64,000 bases of DNA, taken from NCBI GenBank assembly GCA_029582165.1, contig CM055869.1:55191518-55255517 (forward strand), in the 5' to 3' direction. The notes beneath the pieces were generated by a model that was given only the letters and a program-made list of their open reading frames with translations, had not been told where the DNA came from and did not search any database. Of the stretch, positions 23,501 to 35,600 are shown in pieces (position 1 is the first letter of the stretch; every line of letters starts with the position of its first letter). This DNA comes from Portulaca oleracea (taxonomy: Eukaryota; Streptophyta; Magnoliopsida; Caryophyllales; Portulacaceae). A program made the translations under genes and the position numbers.

Positions 23501-25359
23501 ATCGGCTAGCTTAATTACTAAAGTTATAAAACAACTTTTCTTTTAACACTCATCTGAACAATCTTCCGTTAATCGCTAAACTAGAATTTCTATCCACTAC
23601 ATAAAATTGCTATCCAGTACCCAAACTGCCATCCATTATCAAACTACTAAATTTTGCCAAAAGAAGTTATTTTGAACTTATTATTCCTAAACTATTTTTT
23701 GAATTTATTATGAAAAAATTAATTAGGTGAAGAAAAAAAAAAGGTGGTCATGAAAGCTAATTAGTTATAGTAGTCCTAGGAAGGAGCAAAGTTATTATCA
23801 AATAATTGTGTTTCTGTTTCATGTCCTTATTAATCAACTAAACTAACAGTGATAATTAACTACTATATAAGGTACACAGGATCTTCCTAGCATGATGAAG
23901 CTTAGATTTTTTCCATGCTGTAAAGCTGCATCAAACATGTCTAATCTAAACAATATCTAACCTATCCTCTTTCCAACTCCTCTGTCATAATCTCTTTTCC
24001 CATTATTTATTTATTCATTCATTTATCAACCACTTTTTTTTAAAAAAAAAAAATCTAAAGCATGATTTGTCCCAAAATCAGGCAAAATATGATTAGAAGT
24101 CGTCATATTTTGATGTAATTATTTTAAGGATAATGTATTTTGATAAATAATTGTTGGGTCATGTATTTTGATAACCAACTTTAAACATTGAGATATGAAA
24201 TGGTAGCTAGCTTCAATTAAAACTACCTTGAGCACAAAAATCATTGCTTCTCATGTTTTTGGTCGAAAAATTGGTCGGAATGTCCCCAATAAATAATTAT
24301 AGCTAAGATAATTTCACCCCACAATTATTTGTCAAAATATAGGGCTCTTAAAATAATTACATCATTATATACGGATCTTTTAGTCGTTTTTTGGTGAACA
24401 ATTATAATAATAGCAATGCAAAAAATTACTCAGAGGTACCCCAATATTTGGGGAAACAATTTTTCGGTACCCCAACTTTTCAAAACTAATTTTGAGGTAC
24501 CCTTACTTTTTGGGTTAGTAATTATTTGGTGCTTTTCCGGCCATTAATTTTATTAAGTGACTGAAATACCCTCATTCTTCTTCAAGGGTATTTTTCAAGA
24601 AGGGGAGAACAAGGGCATTTTGGTCACTTAATAAAATTAATGGCCGGAAAAACACCAAATAATTACTAACCAAAAAGTAAGGATACCTCAAAATTAGTTT
24701 TGAAAAGTTGGGGTACCAGAAAAACATTTCACCAAAAGTTAGGGTACCTCAAGGTAATTTTTTGATAGCAATGAACAATACTAATATAAGAATGAACAAC
24801 TTAATATCCATGTGTGAATAATTGTAGTATCTGTCTATCTGGAGCACATGTTCTGAGATGCATCTAATAAACCATATCTGTTAATAGTCTCTCTTTTTTC
24901 CCCAATTATATACTTATTTAGTCATTCATCTACCACTTTTTTTCATTAAATCTAAAGCATGATTTGTGCCAAAATTAGGTGAAGAAAATTCAGCAGGAGA
25001 AGAAAGTAGAGGTATTGGTTGACAAAAAACTTGGGAGCAACTATGACAGCATAGAAGTTGGGGAGATCCTCCAAGTTGCCCTCCTCTGCACCCAATACTT
25101 GCCGGCCCACCGGCCCAAGATGTCCGAGGTGGTCCGAATGCTCGAGGGAGATGGGCTCGCCGAGAAATGGGCCTCGGCCCATGGAAACATCAACCTCAGC
25201 TTCACACGGGCCGGGCCCATGAACCCTAATGACCATGATTATCATAATCATAACAATAATCAGCATCCAAATTGCTTGTTTAGGAACAGTTTTGGGGATG
25301 ATGATGATGATGGGCATTCTTTGGATTCCTTTGCAATGGAACTCTCTGGCCCTAGATAG
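17507..25359 (+). CDS. CIK2: LRR receptor-like kinase, subfamily II (CIK2/CIK3 type, NIK-related), 640 aa
   Basis: Exons are 17507-17600, 17691-17823, 18120-18191, 18313-18456, 18604-18675, 18814-18873, 19517-19617, 19739-19876, 21039-21386, 22812-23191 and 24979-25359. All junctions are GT-AG and total 1923 nt without a stop. The order is signal peptide (1-24), N-cap with [10 protein letters not shown], LRRs encoded by 72/144-nt exons as usual in this subfamily, a Ser/Pro spacer, a membrane helix (about 233-255) and a kinase with G306-x-G-G-F-G, Lys328, HRD Asp423 and DFG Asp441. The activation loop VTTAVRGT holds Thr456, Thr457 and Thr462, equivalent to phosphosites known in NIK1. The C-terminus [11 protein letters not shown] and the Asp run before it match Arabidopsis CIK2/CIK3 (SARK) as I recall them. 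Such proteins are plasma-membrane co-receptors for CLE-peptide receptor kinases. SERK is excluded by the tail and missing Pro-rich hinge. The gene looks intact. Introns 2, 8 and 10 carry MITEs. Confidence 0.94.
17872..18069. mobile_element. Stowaway-like MITE in intron 2 of the receptor kinase
   Basis: It starts CTCCCTTCCTTCCATATTAAT and ends ATTAATATGGAAAGGAGGGAG, near-perfect inverted termini of about 21 bases. TA flanks both sides (17870-17871 and 18070-18071). It is 198 bp, AT-rich and non-coding. Confidence 0.85.
18571..18591. repeat. (TTG)n trinucleotide repeat in intron 4 of the receptor kinase
   Basis: Seven TTG units lie just before the acceptor of exon 5 (18604). The tract is T-rich and may serve as part of the polypyrimidine-like region. 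Confidence 0.8.
18973..19402. mobile_element. Decayed Stowaway-like MITE(s) in intron 6 of the receptor kinase
   Basis: A left end TTCTCCTTCCTTCCCATA, an internal AATATGGAAAGGAGGGACTA near 19228-19251 and a right end AATATGGAACAGAGAGAGTA resemble the termini of the intron-2 element. Two partly overlapping or nested copies are the simplest reading. The ends are too decayed to fix exactly. Confidence 0.45.
19974..20354. mobile_element. Foldback Mutator-like MITE in intron 8 of the receptor kinase
   Basis: The 381-bp element is an imperfect palindrome. The arms contain ACTTACAACTTTATTATGGAT and its inverted partner, and TAAACTCGTCCGAAAA with its inverted partner. The 9-bp direct repeat TTTATAAAT flanks it (19965-19973 and 20355-20363). 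Long inverted arms plus a 9-bp duplication point to the Mutator superfamily. A relative forms the outer layer of the promoter nest at 16490-17286. Confidence 0.82.
24419..24764. mobile_element. Near-perfect foldback MITE in intron 10 of the receptor kinase
   Basis: Arms of about 155 bp (24419-24577 and 24605-24764) are inverted copies, for example GGCCATTAATTTTATTAAGT near 24540 and its complement near 24625. The termini are CAAAAAATTAC and GTAATTTTTTG. The 9-bp direct repeat ATAGCAATG flanks the element (24410-24418 and 24765-24773). This fits a Mutator-type MITE. Being inside a transcribed intron, it would form a long RNA hairpin. Confidence 0.88.
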
Positions 25360-25959
25360 TCAAAAGCAAAAGGGTGAGGTAGAGGTATTAGAAGCTTATA
25401 GTTTTACATCAAAGGAGATTTTTTTTTTTTTTTGGTATGGTTTGTTTTTTTAGGAAGAGGAAAAAGAAAAGAGAGGTAGAAAGAATTTGAGGAGAATGTG
25501 TTTGTTATTGTGGGGTGGTGAGAAAGGAAGGGGGTAAATGTTGGTTATTTACTTATTTTCCACTTTTTTTACTCTTTTTTTTTTGGATTGATTGGGTTGT
25601 CTTGGCATAATGTTTAATGTAAATGTATAGTGTTTGAGGAAATATTACATGAAGAGTTTCTTTGATCTAGTTTGCTTGCTGGTTTTTGGAGAAATGGCAA
25701 AAGAATTATTAGGTAGGCTTTCGAACTAAGGGTGTCCAATATAGTACACACATTAGCAATATTTATTGTCTAAATTATATTAAATTTTACAATTTGTTTG
25801 GAAATCAAGGGTGGCCACGGCCACCAACACCCTCCCTATATGGGGATCCGTTGGTTTTAATTCAAAGATAGTGTTATTTTCACGTTTTCTACCTTTACAA
25901 TTTAGTTTTAAAACTCATGAGTTCGAAATAATTTTTTTTAACTTTTTTTTATTCAATAA
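25360..25959. other. Presumed 3' UTR of the receptor kinase and intergenic DNA
   Basis: The first 250-300 bp after the stop codon are probably 3' UTR, T-rich with an ATAATGTTTAATGTAAATG stretch near 25608 that could act as a plant poly(A) region. No further gene is seen. Confidence 0.4.
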
Positions 25960-26220
25960 GGCCCCGTTCTTTTATACAATTGATTGCAGTGTGATAATGG
26001 TGCGGTGCAGTGAAATTTGAAAAAATGTGGTGAGTTGTGGTGAAAGTTGTGGTAGGTGGGGTATGTTAAGAGAAAGAATGTGAAAAGCAGAGGAGAAAAG
26101 TGAGGAGAGAGAAAAAAGAAAAGATATATTGATAATGATTGTGGTATGGTGTGGTGTGGTGGAAAATTAAAAAGTGCGGTATGGTACGCACCGCAATCTA
26201 CCTCATAAAAGAACGAGGTC
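25960..26220. mobile_element. Tourist-like MITE (GGCCCCGTTCTTTT family), best-preserved copy
   Basis: It starts GGCCCCGTTCTTTTATAC and ends ATAAAAGAACGAGGTC, inverted termini. TAA flanks both ends (25957-25959 and 26221-26223), supporting PIF/Harbinger origin. The interior holds GGTGCGGTGCAGTG-type words and an inverted GTGCGGTATGGTACGCACC stretch. The element is 261 bp, non-coding, and sits inside older repeat DNA. Confidence 0.8.
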
Positions 26221-26223
26221 TAA

Positions 26224-26660
26224 GCTAGTTTTTAAAAAAACTTATTAAATAAGCATTTTGAGCTAGTTTTTCACAAACAGATACTTTATTAAACACTTTT
26301 CTTACCATAGTTAACTCAAAGAGTCAATTAATCCAAACAGTTAAATCAAACAGCTAACTTAAATAATAATCAGCTAACAGCTATTAGATAATTTTCAAGC
26401 AAGGCTATATCTATATAACTAAGGAATTCAAAGAACAAAGATAGCCGTTGTGATATGGCTTTGTGTTAGGATTTGAGTATGGAGTTGGTGTGGAAAGCGA
26501 AGGGACTGCTAAATGTTGGCGTGGGGGGTGCCTCTTGTGTTGTGGGGTGCTACACATTCTAATCAAGACAAATTCTGTCGTTTTCTCTGTTTTTTTTTTC
26601 CTTTTTTTTAAAGAACATGACTGACCACATCATATAGTAAGACTCAATTATTTTGTGCCA
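26224..26660. other. Non-coding intergenic DNA
   Basis: The phrase AGCTAGTTTTT occurs twice (26224 and 26264) with TCAAACAGCTAAC words near 26350, typical of old hAT-like MITE debris. No gene is visible. Confidence 0.35.
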
Positions 26661-26854
26661 TAGGTTGGAGTGTGATACTATACCACACCATACTTTTTAA
26701 TATCTATCATATTTTACTACAGTACATCATAATTATTATCAATATATTGTTTCACTTTACTCTCTTCTCACTTTTCTCTTCTACTTTTACTTTTTCAAAT
26801 TACACTGTACTGCACCATTACCACTCCGCACCAACATACGAAAGAGCGGAGCCT
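26661..26854. mobile_element. Truncated member of the GGCCCCGTTCTTTT MITE family
   Basis: The right end CGAAAGAGCGGAGCC followed by TAA, and interior words (GATACTATACCACACCATAC, CTCTTCTCACTTTTCTCTTC), match the inverted orientation of the 25960-26220 element. The left terminus is decayed. Confidence 0.55.
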
Positions 26855-28128
26855 AATATAATATGTGTTACTCTGTTAGTGGCATGAAACTACAGTAATT
26901 AGTAACTGTTGGTTAAACTGTAGTGATAAGTCATCAGCATTACCAATTAATATCAAGTAATCATGAATTGCTCCACTTGTATTCTACATATAGTGAACCA
27001 ATATAGTTGACAAATTCCCCCCACCCCAGCCAACCAAAATGCACCCCACATTATTATTTCTCAACTTCTTATCAAATGTCATTCCATGTTAACAAATAGT
27101 ATTTGGTAACCACCTGTCTATGTGATTTTGGATGAATGTTTGTACATCAAACTCCACTGCTATTTAGAACAGTGTATATTTAATATGGTCTAATATGCAT
27201 ACTCCTAATCATTATTAATGTTTGGTATTTTCAAGTACCTACAGCTCATGTCCTTCATCATATTGAGCTTTCATATAGTGAAGTAGTATTATTCATTTGA
27301 AAAAAGTTTCAAAAGAGGTTGGGATTTTTAAATTGAAATAGGGTTTGTCCAAGAAAAACTCGAACTGAAAACCAAAGTGTAAAACTGTAAGACTGGGCAA
27401 CAAAAACTGGTAAACCGTGTTGGTATTTTTAATTGTTACGGTTATGTCACAGTTTAAGATTTTTGACATATGTGGTTAACCTTGGTTAGCCAGTTCCAAT
27501 TTTGTATTTTTGGTTTATGAAAAAAAAAACTTAGCATATTAAACTATTAAACTGCAGTTAATCATAAACAGAAGTTAAAAAGTGGTTAACTAAATTGAAA
27601 ATGCGGTTTATCAACGGTTATGGCCCAGTTTAGACGTTCAGCTTTCAGTTAACTTAATAGTCCTGTTTGATTATGGCTTACAATTTTCTTGAACCGAATT
27701 TTCAGTTAACTGACTTTTAATTAATCAAAAGGCCATTGGATTTGGAAGTTGGATATGCAACAAAGCTAAAATTCTTTCTCTGACAGACTTTTCATAGTGG
27801 CCTCCCAATTAGAGCAAATTTAATCTGAAGAGGTATCAACTTGGATCCCTCTTTGCCCCATTTGTCTCTCAAAATCCCATGGATAGCTATCCTTATGTCA
27901 ATTGTCCAATAGACAATATGATATTAGCATCATTGTATTACAAACTCTCAAAAACTAATTTGGTTGGTCCAAGTATAGATTGGTTGTTTCCAATCTAGTC
28001 TATAGTAAATGTTGTTTTGGGATTTTAAATTTCAATATGATTATCTTTGAACCAATTTGGTCCGATCTTGAATTTCAATATGATCATATGATTCATATCT
28101 AAACCAATTGGTCCGGTCTTGAATTTCA
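26855..28128. other. Non-coding intergenic DNA with repeat patches
   Basis: From 27360 to 27730 the words GGTTAAC, AACTGCAGTTAA and AAACCG recur in both orientations, like the patch at 15185-15590. Around 28010-28110 the phrase CCAATT(T)GGTCCG(A/G)TCTTGAATTTCAA is repeated. No gene is visible. Confidence 0.4.
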
Positions 28129-28398
28129 AGCTCCATTCTTTTAATGCAGTAGGATGCAGTGTGGTACCACACTTCACCGCACTTTTTAATTTTTACCACA
28201 CTTTACCACACCACACCACAATCATTACCAATATCCTATTTACTTTTCTCTCTCCTCACTTTTCTCCACTACTTTTCACATTCCCTTTCCTTACTTACCC
28301 CACCTAACCCCGACTCTCACCACAACTCACCACACTTTTTCAAATTCCACCCCACTACACCATTACCACATCGCACCAACTGTATAAAAGAACGGAGC
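28129..28398. mobile_element. Member of the GGCCCCGTTCTTTT MITE family
   Basis: The ends AGCTCCATTCTTTTAATGC and ATAAAAGAACGGAGC are inverted partners. Interior words (GGATGCAGTGTGGTACCACAC, ACTCACCACACTTTTTCAAA) match the 25960-26220 copy. It is inserted in a region where CCAATTTGGT.CG phrases continue on both sides. The flanking triplets are TCA and CTG/TGA, so no exact duplication survives. Confidence 0.65.
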
Positions 28399-29536
28399 CT
28401 GAATATGATCATATCTGAACCAATTTGGTGCTGTCCAATGCCGAATTGGATTAGACATGGTTTAGATCAATTGTTCCAACCTAGTCTTCAGTCCAAGTTA
28501 TACCCTTGTGATTTTGCATTCCATTTATCATATCCGGACTAATTCGGTCTAATCCAACACCTAATTGGATCAGTCTAAGTTTAGATCAGTTGTTTCCAAT
28601 CTAGTCTTCACTCCAAGTTACTTGAGGTTTTGAATTCTAATCCGATCCCATGCAGTTTGGTCATGATTCTACTCAATCAACACCCCTACTCGCATGTACA
28701 AAACTGTACATATGCAGAGTTACATCTCTGATGACATCAGGATTATTAGAGCTGTAATGACATAATGTGACATACAATTTCCAGAAGTGGATGACGAACA
28801 AGTCCACCTATTAGTTTTATGTGGCCATGTTCTTTGGATCGGTTAAAATCAAGTTTGGATGAATTAGATTGAATTTATTTGGATAGGTGTGGATAAGTTA
28901 TGATGTTTTTTTTTTGGAAATTGTGTAAAGTTTGGACAAATTAAGATAAGTTGGAATTGTATTGGATTGGTTAGCGTAACCTATCCAAAGAACAGGACCT
29001 TCTGAGTCCACAAAAATGGAAAATAAGCCCTGTTACATTCTTTTCTTTTCTTGTTTGGTAACCACTTGCCATCTATGACGGGGTAATAAAAACAAAAGTA
29101 TCAAAAAAATAGTTTACTAGAATTTTTCAAAAAGAGTCTAAAAAGTCAAAAAAAAGAAAAAAGAAAAAAGAAACTATAATAATCATAATTTCATAAGCAT
29201 ATTTTAGAATTAATATATTAAATATGATCCCAATCAAAATGTGAAATATTTGTAAACTTGAAATAAGGGAAGTTATATAAATCTTGCTTTCATATTTACT
29301 CAAAAAGGGTGGGAAATCACAATCTACACGAATTCACAGGGATAATCATCTTCATTCCTACAACTCTACAAGTCTCAAGTGATCAGAGTATAGACGTTGA
29401 AATGAAGCCTAGGTCGGCCCGGACATAAGGTGGCAATCAGGATTAGTGATATGGCGGGCATAGCGAAAGCTAATTAGACACACCATTGTAAATTCGTAAT
29501 CACTTGAATATAAATGTGGTCGTAGAAATACTCAAA
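28399..29536. other. Non-coding intergenic DNA downstream of the nucleotidase gene
   Basis: Degenerate repeat text (CCAATTTGGTGC, TTGGATTAGAC, AGTCTTCAGTCCAAGTTA repeated near 28480 and 28605) continues from the left. No ORF or exon is supported. Confidence 0.4.
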
Positions 29537-29542
29537 TTTATT
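29537..29542 (-). terminator. Candidate poly(A) signal of the nucleotidase gene
   Basis: On the minus strand this reads AATAAA, about 155 nt after the stop codon at 29697-29699, a sensible distance for a plant 3' UTR. Confidence 0.45.
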
Positions 29543-29696
29543 TTCCCATGAAACAAAAGAATAGTGCATTATGAAGACAAAGTAAAGGCTTCACCAATGT
29601 GCCCAGTAATAGAGCAGCAAAAATCCAGGCCAGGCGAAGTATCTATGCTATGCCATGACATAAATGCTCTTATGAATCAGTTAGCTACTGCCTTGA

Positions 29697-32600
29697 TCAT
29701 GTCCTGAACAAGCTTGAGGGTACCTGCAAGACACGAAATGGGACGGTTATGAAACGGGACTTGGATACACATAATGACAATAACGAATGAGTAAAAACAT
29801 GGCGGCCAAAACTGAAGCAAGCCATGACAATGAAATGTACATTTCTAACATAAAAACTCTGACGTTTAGCCGCTCCTAGACAATAGTTACCAGGAACGGT
29901 TCCCGGGTCATTAGTTCCGGAGCACAGGTCGCTAGTTTTTACACAAATTTAGTCTAGTTTTGACTTCAGAACGCTTGTTCCGAAACGTGGGTCGCAGGTG
30001 TATGTAGCGTTCCGGTAACTATGTTCTAGACTATGCATGTACAGTTATCAGTCCTTTATGACCTTAGAATAATTAGAAAAAAAAAGGGAACTTTGAAATT
30101 GAAACCCACAAGTCCATGATACCAAAAGTACAGAAAATCTGTCAGCTAATATTACTCGAATCACCCTCTACTGGCCTTTAAATTTCAACTTGAAACGGCA
30201 AAATTTGAGCCATTTGACTAATGGTGGGCAGGCCACTACTCCACACTGATACATGGGAGGGGGTGGCTGAGTCTAACACTAGTCCCCACATAACATGCTG
30301 CACAATTCTTTCGATTTTCCAGAAATGCATTGCGAGTTTCAATTACATTCACTGCCCTACCACCCCATCTACTCCATGTTGGGTTTCCCTGCCCCTCAGT
30401 TCTTGTGATTGAATGCCTACATAAACCTTGAAACCTTCCTACCGAAAAGGGATTCCAATATTTCCAATATTTACCGTTGCTTCCCTTAGTATATAGTACA
30501 GACGGAATTCTGCAACCATGAAAATGCGATGCCCAAGCAAAGTTGCTCGAGGAGAATTTCAAAATAAAATAACACCCAGTAGTTCTGTTACAATTCATAA
30601 TTATTTTAGAAATGGGTCAAGTGGCAAAGGAACTGTTGCCATGGCTATTTCTAGTGTTCAAAGCTCTCCTGCCTTTCCCTTATGATTCCCTCTCCTGAAC
30701 TCAATTTCTAAGCAAAAGAGAACTCGTACGTGTGGCAATCTTCCATATCTAAAGGGTTCACAAATATAGGCTTGCAAGCAATGCAAATGACCCCTGAATT
30801 GAGACATCTAAGGCCTTTCTCCAAGTTTACTGATAAGATTGTACCACCACGAATTGTGTGGGAAGCAAGATATCTAGATCACCCTGGCCCCCAGAATGTA
30901 AAGGTGTTATTGTCATTATGCTGCTGACAACAACAAAAGTATGTCTAGTAGTATCTTGATGTTAAATGGAACATCTAATTTACTTTGGCCCCATAAACTA
31001 AAACAAAAAGACTAAATAAACAAATGGTGCTCTTCACAGGAAGCCAGTATATCTAGAATAATTAGATTCAGACCCATGACTTTTATCCTGGTAGAATTTA
31101 AGTCTAGAAGTATCCTTGACATGCCAATACTGCTACATATTATTTTACTTCAGATTCGCATAAAAGGCTTTCCTGATACTATTTATGAGTTATGATAATG
31201 GAGTCCACTAACTGCCATTTAGTAACTATGATTTTCACCTGGAAGTAGCTAAATATGATTTTTCACCGGGATATCCTGCCGCCACGTGCAATGATAAGCA
31301 AATTCATTGCCTTAAATCCAGTTTTGTGAATCCTCTTTCTAAACTGTACCGAATTCAACATATGTACTCTAGAGTTTACCAAGTGTCCTATACAGCACTC
31401 TCTTCTTTTTCACTCTCTTTTTTTTTTTCTTTGTTTGTCCCTGCAATCACCGAAGCCACACCCAAACTTTTCCTTGTCCACTATACTTTTTATGGCTGAC
31501 TATATTTTATCATCTTTAAAGCACTTAAGAATTTTTTTTTAATATGACATTAACCAACTAGATAACCACATTGATTCAGATTCACAATGGACGCTCGAAG
31601 TATATTCTCTGGTAAAAGCTCTGATCAACAGCATGAGGAACCGCAGGCAGAACATTCATGAGGGAAGATGAAGTCTTGAGTTTCAAGTTATGGGAATGTC
31701 TTGCGAGGTTTCTATAACGATGATATGAAAATATTTTAGAAGCAACTGAGAAAAACCATGAAAGGACATCACAGTCAAGAATGGAGAGATTCTTTTGCAT
31801 CAGAGTAAATGTACCATAGTTTATCAACACCACGGACAGCCCATAGTCAGAATACAGAACATATGTGAAAAGGAAATAAGCGTACCTTCACGTGATGTGG
31901 CATGATCTTGATATCATACGGAACATGAAGCCATGCTTCAGATGGATAGAACAAGAAGTTCTCAGGCTTACTAGTGTACACATCAGCATACTGATGAATG
32001 TGATAAGCAAAAGAAGATTCTTGACCGGTATCAGTCAGGAAAGTAGCTCCGAAAGATTTGTTAAACATGCTCTTCATTACGCAGCGTGCCTTTTGTCTCT
32101 CCTCGTTGAGCTCTCCCAAAAGTGACTTGTATGCTTCACTTTTTTGTGGACCAACCACAGTCGCATGCAATCTACCAAGAAGTTCTTGAATAATGTGAAA
32201 CTTAGCCTGTGCCATAGGAAGATAATAAACTGATAAAGGAATCGCAAAGAGCAAAGCCTAAAGGTAACATGAGTTGTCAAAATCCAAAAGCAGAACTCTA
32301 GCACATGCATATAGAACTGCAGAGTACTTGACAACCATGAAGCGTCCCGTATGGGTTACATATCCATGCATCCAATTCAAATTAAGTGAAAACCAAGGAT
32401 GATGGGATCCATACTACTTAGGGGACATGGGTACTTAAGTACACATAGAGAGACATACTGACTTTCTTATTCATAGATAAGATTTTCTAAAGAAACGAAT
32501 TCAAATATTACAGTAAATAAGCATATAAGCCGAAATGATAAAGCCACCATTAAACGATTAGCTTTTGAAATAGAAAGTGAAGCTCTAATTTTACAATCCA

Positions 32601-35600
32601 TGAGATTAAAATGTTCCAAATTTTAATTTCTGAAACAGATCAAAATCTTCATTGGTTTCAACTATGTTTCTTTCTATTATTAATTTCCTTTTCCCATCAT
32701 CAATTTCATTATAGAGTGTCATCATTTACAAACAAGAAGCCCCCTTTTCCAGATCACCAAATGATAAATCACTAGAGTTGAAAACAGCATTGACATAATC
32801 TCCATTTACATAAAAAAATAAAAAATAAAAAAAGATACAGATTTTAGCTTCTAAAAGGCAGAGTAAATAACAAAATAGTTATGGTAGTAAAATATGCCGA
32901 ATACCTATCTCACAACACTTAAAAAGCCCTTTTCAATGTACCATTCTTCTCCTAGCAAGCAAAGTAAGACGGATGTAAACAAATACTAACCCCATTACAT
33001 TGTCAGGGGCTAATTTGTTTTGTTTCATACTGTGGACGAGTGAATAATTACTCTAAACTTTTGATGAGTAATCAAAATATGTACAAAAGGACACCAAGAG
33101 AATGTCACCCGTATACAAGAAAGGAGGCTTAAGCAAAAAAGAAAAATGACTCAACCCCTTAAGCTCTCTAATCTTATCCACAAAATCCAAGATTGTCATC
33201 TCTTTACCATGTTGAAAACCTAATGACGTCTTAGATAATTAAGTGTTCCAGCCTTGCCCTCAAAAAGTCCGTGAAATTTTTGCCTTTCAATTATGCTGCA
33301 AAATAGTTAAAGTCCACACGCTAAGAACCCAACTCTTCTTCAATCTTCTTCTCCAAGCCACTAAGACATCCCTTCAACCTAGGGGTTGCACCGAACTTAC
33401 CTAGATCAAAGCAAATGCCAAATGCCTAGGTTTGGAGACCCGTCAACAATGAATAAAGAGGTGGTTAATGAATAACGAGGTGAATAATCACTCTTATTTT
33501 GCTCACAACAAAAAGAAGTCGGTTGATTCAATAACCTAAAGGCAAGAGCTTGCAAAAATGTTATAGATACACCATAACTAACACCAAGATAAATTTTAAC
33601 ATATTCTACGGATAACATGTTGGTAAAATTAACTCACATAAACCTTATTAAGATCCTAGATATTCTTGCAACACTTGTTCCTATTAAACCATACCTCTTT
33701 GTCCACATGAGGATCTTGGCAATAAAGTTCACTACCTTCACCTACAAGCCATGCTTCAGTATAGGACTTGGACCAAAGAAGGTGTCATGCAATGTAGAGG
33801 AATGTTACTTTCCATTTCAACTCTACAAGACATTTTCAACACCATCAAAGGAGTTGGAGTGTCCAGCAATACAGACACAAAGGCAATACAAATGGTATCC
33901 TCGATGCCTAAAATTATTACTTCTATATTTTTCTACCATTATATCCCACATATCACATATCAAATACAAGACATACCCATGCTTTCAATTTCTAAGCATT
34001 ACATAAACAAGATTGTTATTTCAAAAGGCAATCCAAATCATCGCACCAAGCATCGCTCCCTATGTTATCCTTGGTTGCCCTCATCCTAAACTTTATGGTA
34101 TCTCTTCCATTCACTTTAAATTCCTTCCACAGAGCATCCATTACCATTCAAGCACAAGTTCCCCCACATTTGTACACATTTTAACAGAACAATGTTAGAA
34201 GCAAATCTAGTTTCAAGAGTATTTGTAAGTCTCAACCTAGCCTAAGAATGATGAAACTAATCCTAGAATGATATTACATACTATAAATAAAAATATTTAT
34301 TTAAATATAGTCCAATATGTGCAAGAACACACTCAACCACACGCTCAAATTGATGATTGAAGGCCCAGGAATGGTTTTATACCCTAACTCACCCCCTCAT
34401 GCGAATATCCTTTGGACTTGAAGCACGAATGATGCAAAGGCCCCTTAACCTTGTACAAACAATTAACATGGGGATTGTCGAGATTTAACCCTGATACCTC
34501 CTGCTCAAAAAACGACTTTGATGCCATATACAAGCACCAAGCCACCAACTCAACCAAAAGCTCAAGTTGATGGTTGATGGCCTAAGAACAGTTTTATACT
34601 CTAAGAGCCAAAACTCAAAAAGGGCCGCAAAAAGGTGAGCTTTTATAGAGATTTTTGAAGGGGCTGCATTGGACCCCCTCTTAGGCGCCATAGGCTGCAC
34701 CCTGACACGCCAAGGGAATGCCTTTTAAACAAAGGAAGTATTTGGTTGTTTCCTTTTCAAATAATCACCCTCTCCCCATCAATACATTTAGCTCAGTCGA
34801 TACCTTTCATAAGGATCCAGCAACTCCCAATACATACGTCCCAGATGCCATGGAGCCTTTTTTACACGCAGACCAAACAAGTACACAAAAACTAGCCAAA
34901 GGTGAGCACATGGAAGTTCTCAATAATCAGAAACTACAAAATTTTGATAGATGAGACAGAATCAGTGCATAACATCATAAGAGTCAAGAATTAAACTATT
35001 GACAGCACAGTTTTCCAAGTGATACCTGCTCAAATCGATACCTATCATCATTCTGTATCTTTATTTCATTCTGCAACAATCAAATGAAAGCATTAGAATA
35101 GAGTAGGTATGCCAAATAATTTTAGCATCAAGGTAAGCACGAAGAACACTTGCCAATAACTAAACAGCATGACCCTAAGCTTCCTCTCTTTTTCTTTGAT
35201 TATGGCCAGGTGAGTAACTATTTAAAATACACAAAAGGAATAAATAGGAAATTGCTGGGATGTCATCCATGCAGAGGACCAAACACAAAATGACCGGCCA
35301 TTACTCTCTCATGAATTATGCTGTCCCTGTCCACAACTTCACAGGTGGTCATTTATCATTCTCTATTAAGCATTATACTTATAAAAGTTTTAGAACACTT
35401 AAAATTTGAACTCTTATTCACCAACTTCTAGAAAGCCAAAGAGGGCATTTTTGCGTAACTTTAGTTTCCTTATGAAAATTGAAAAGACTCTTCTGTTCTA
35501 TCTATGAAGTACTATGCAGTCAACGGTTTTTAATCTAGGATATGACTTTTGAGGGAAGGCCTCCATAGAATTCTTGAGTAATCCCCCCCCCCAAAAAAAA

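Noticed and set aside
30236..30598. 120-codon minus-strand frame in intron 12
   Set aside because: No recognisable similarity, and the flanking exons splice past it in frame.
33406..34200. Cluster of moderate frames in intron 11
   Set aside because: No domain identified on either strand; treated as probable transposon debris only.
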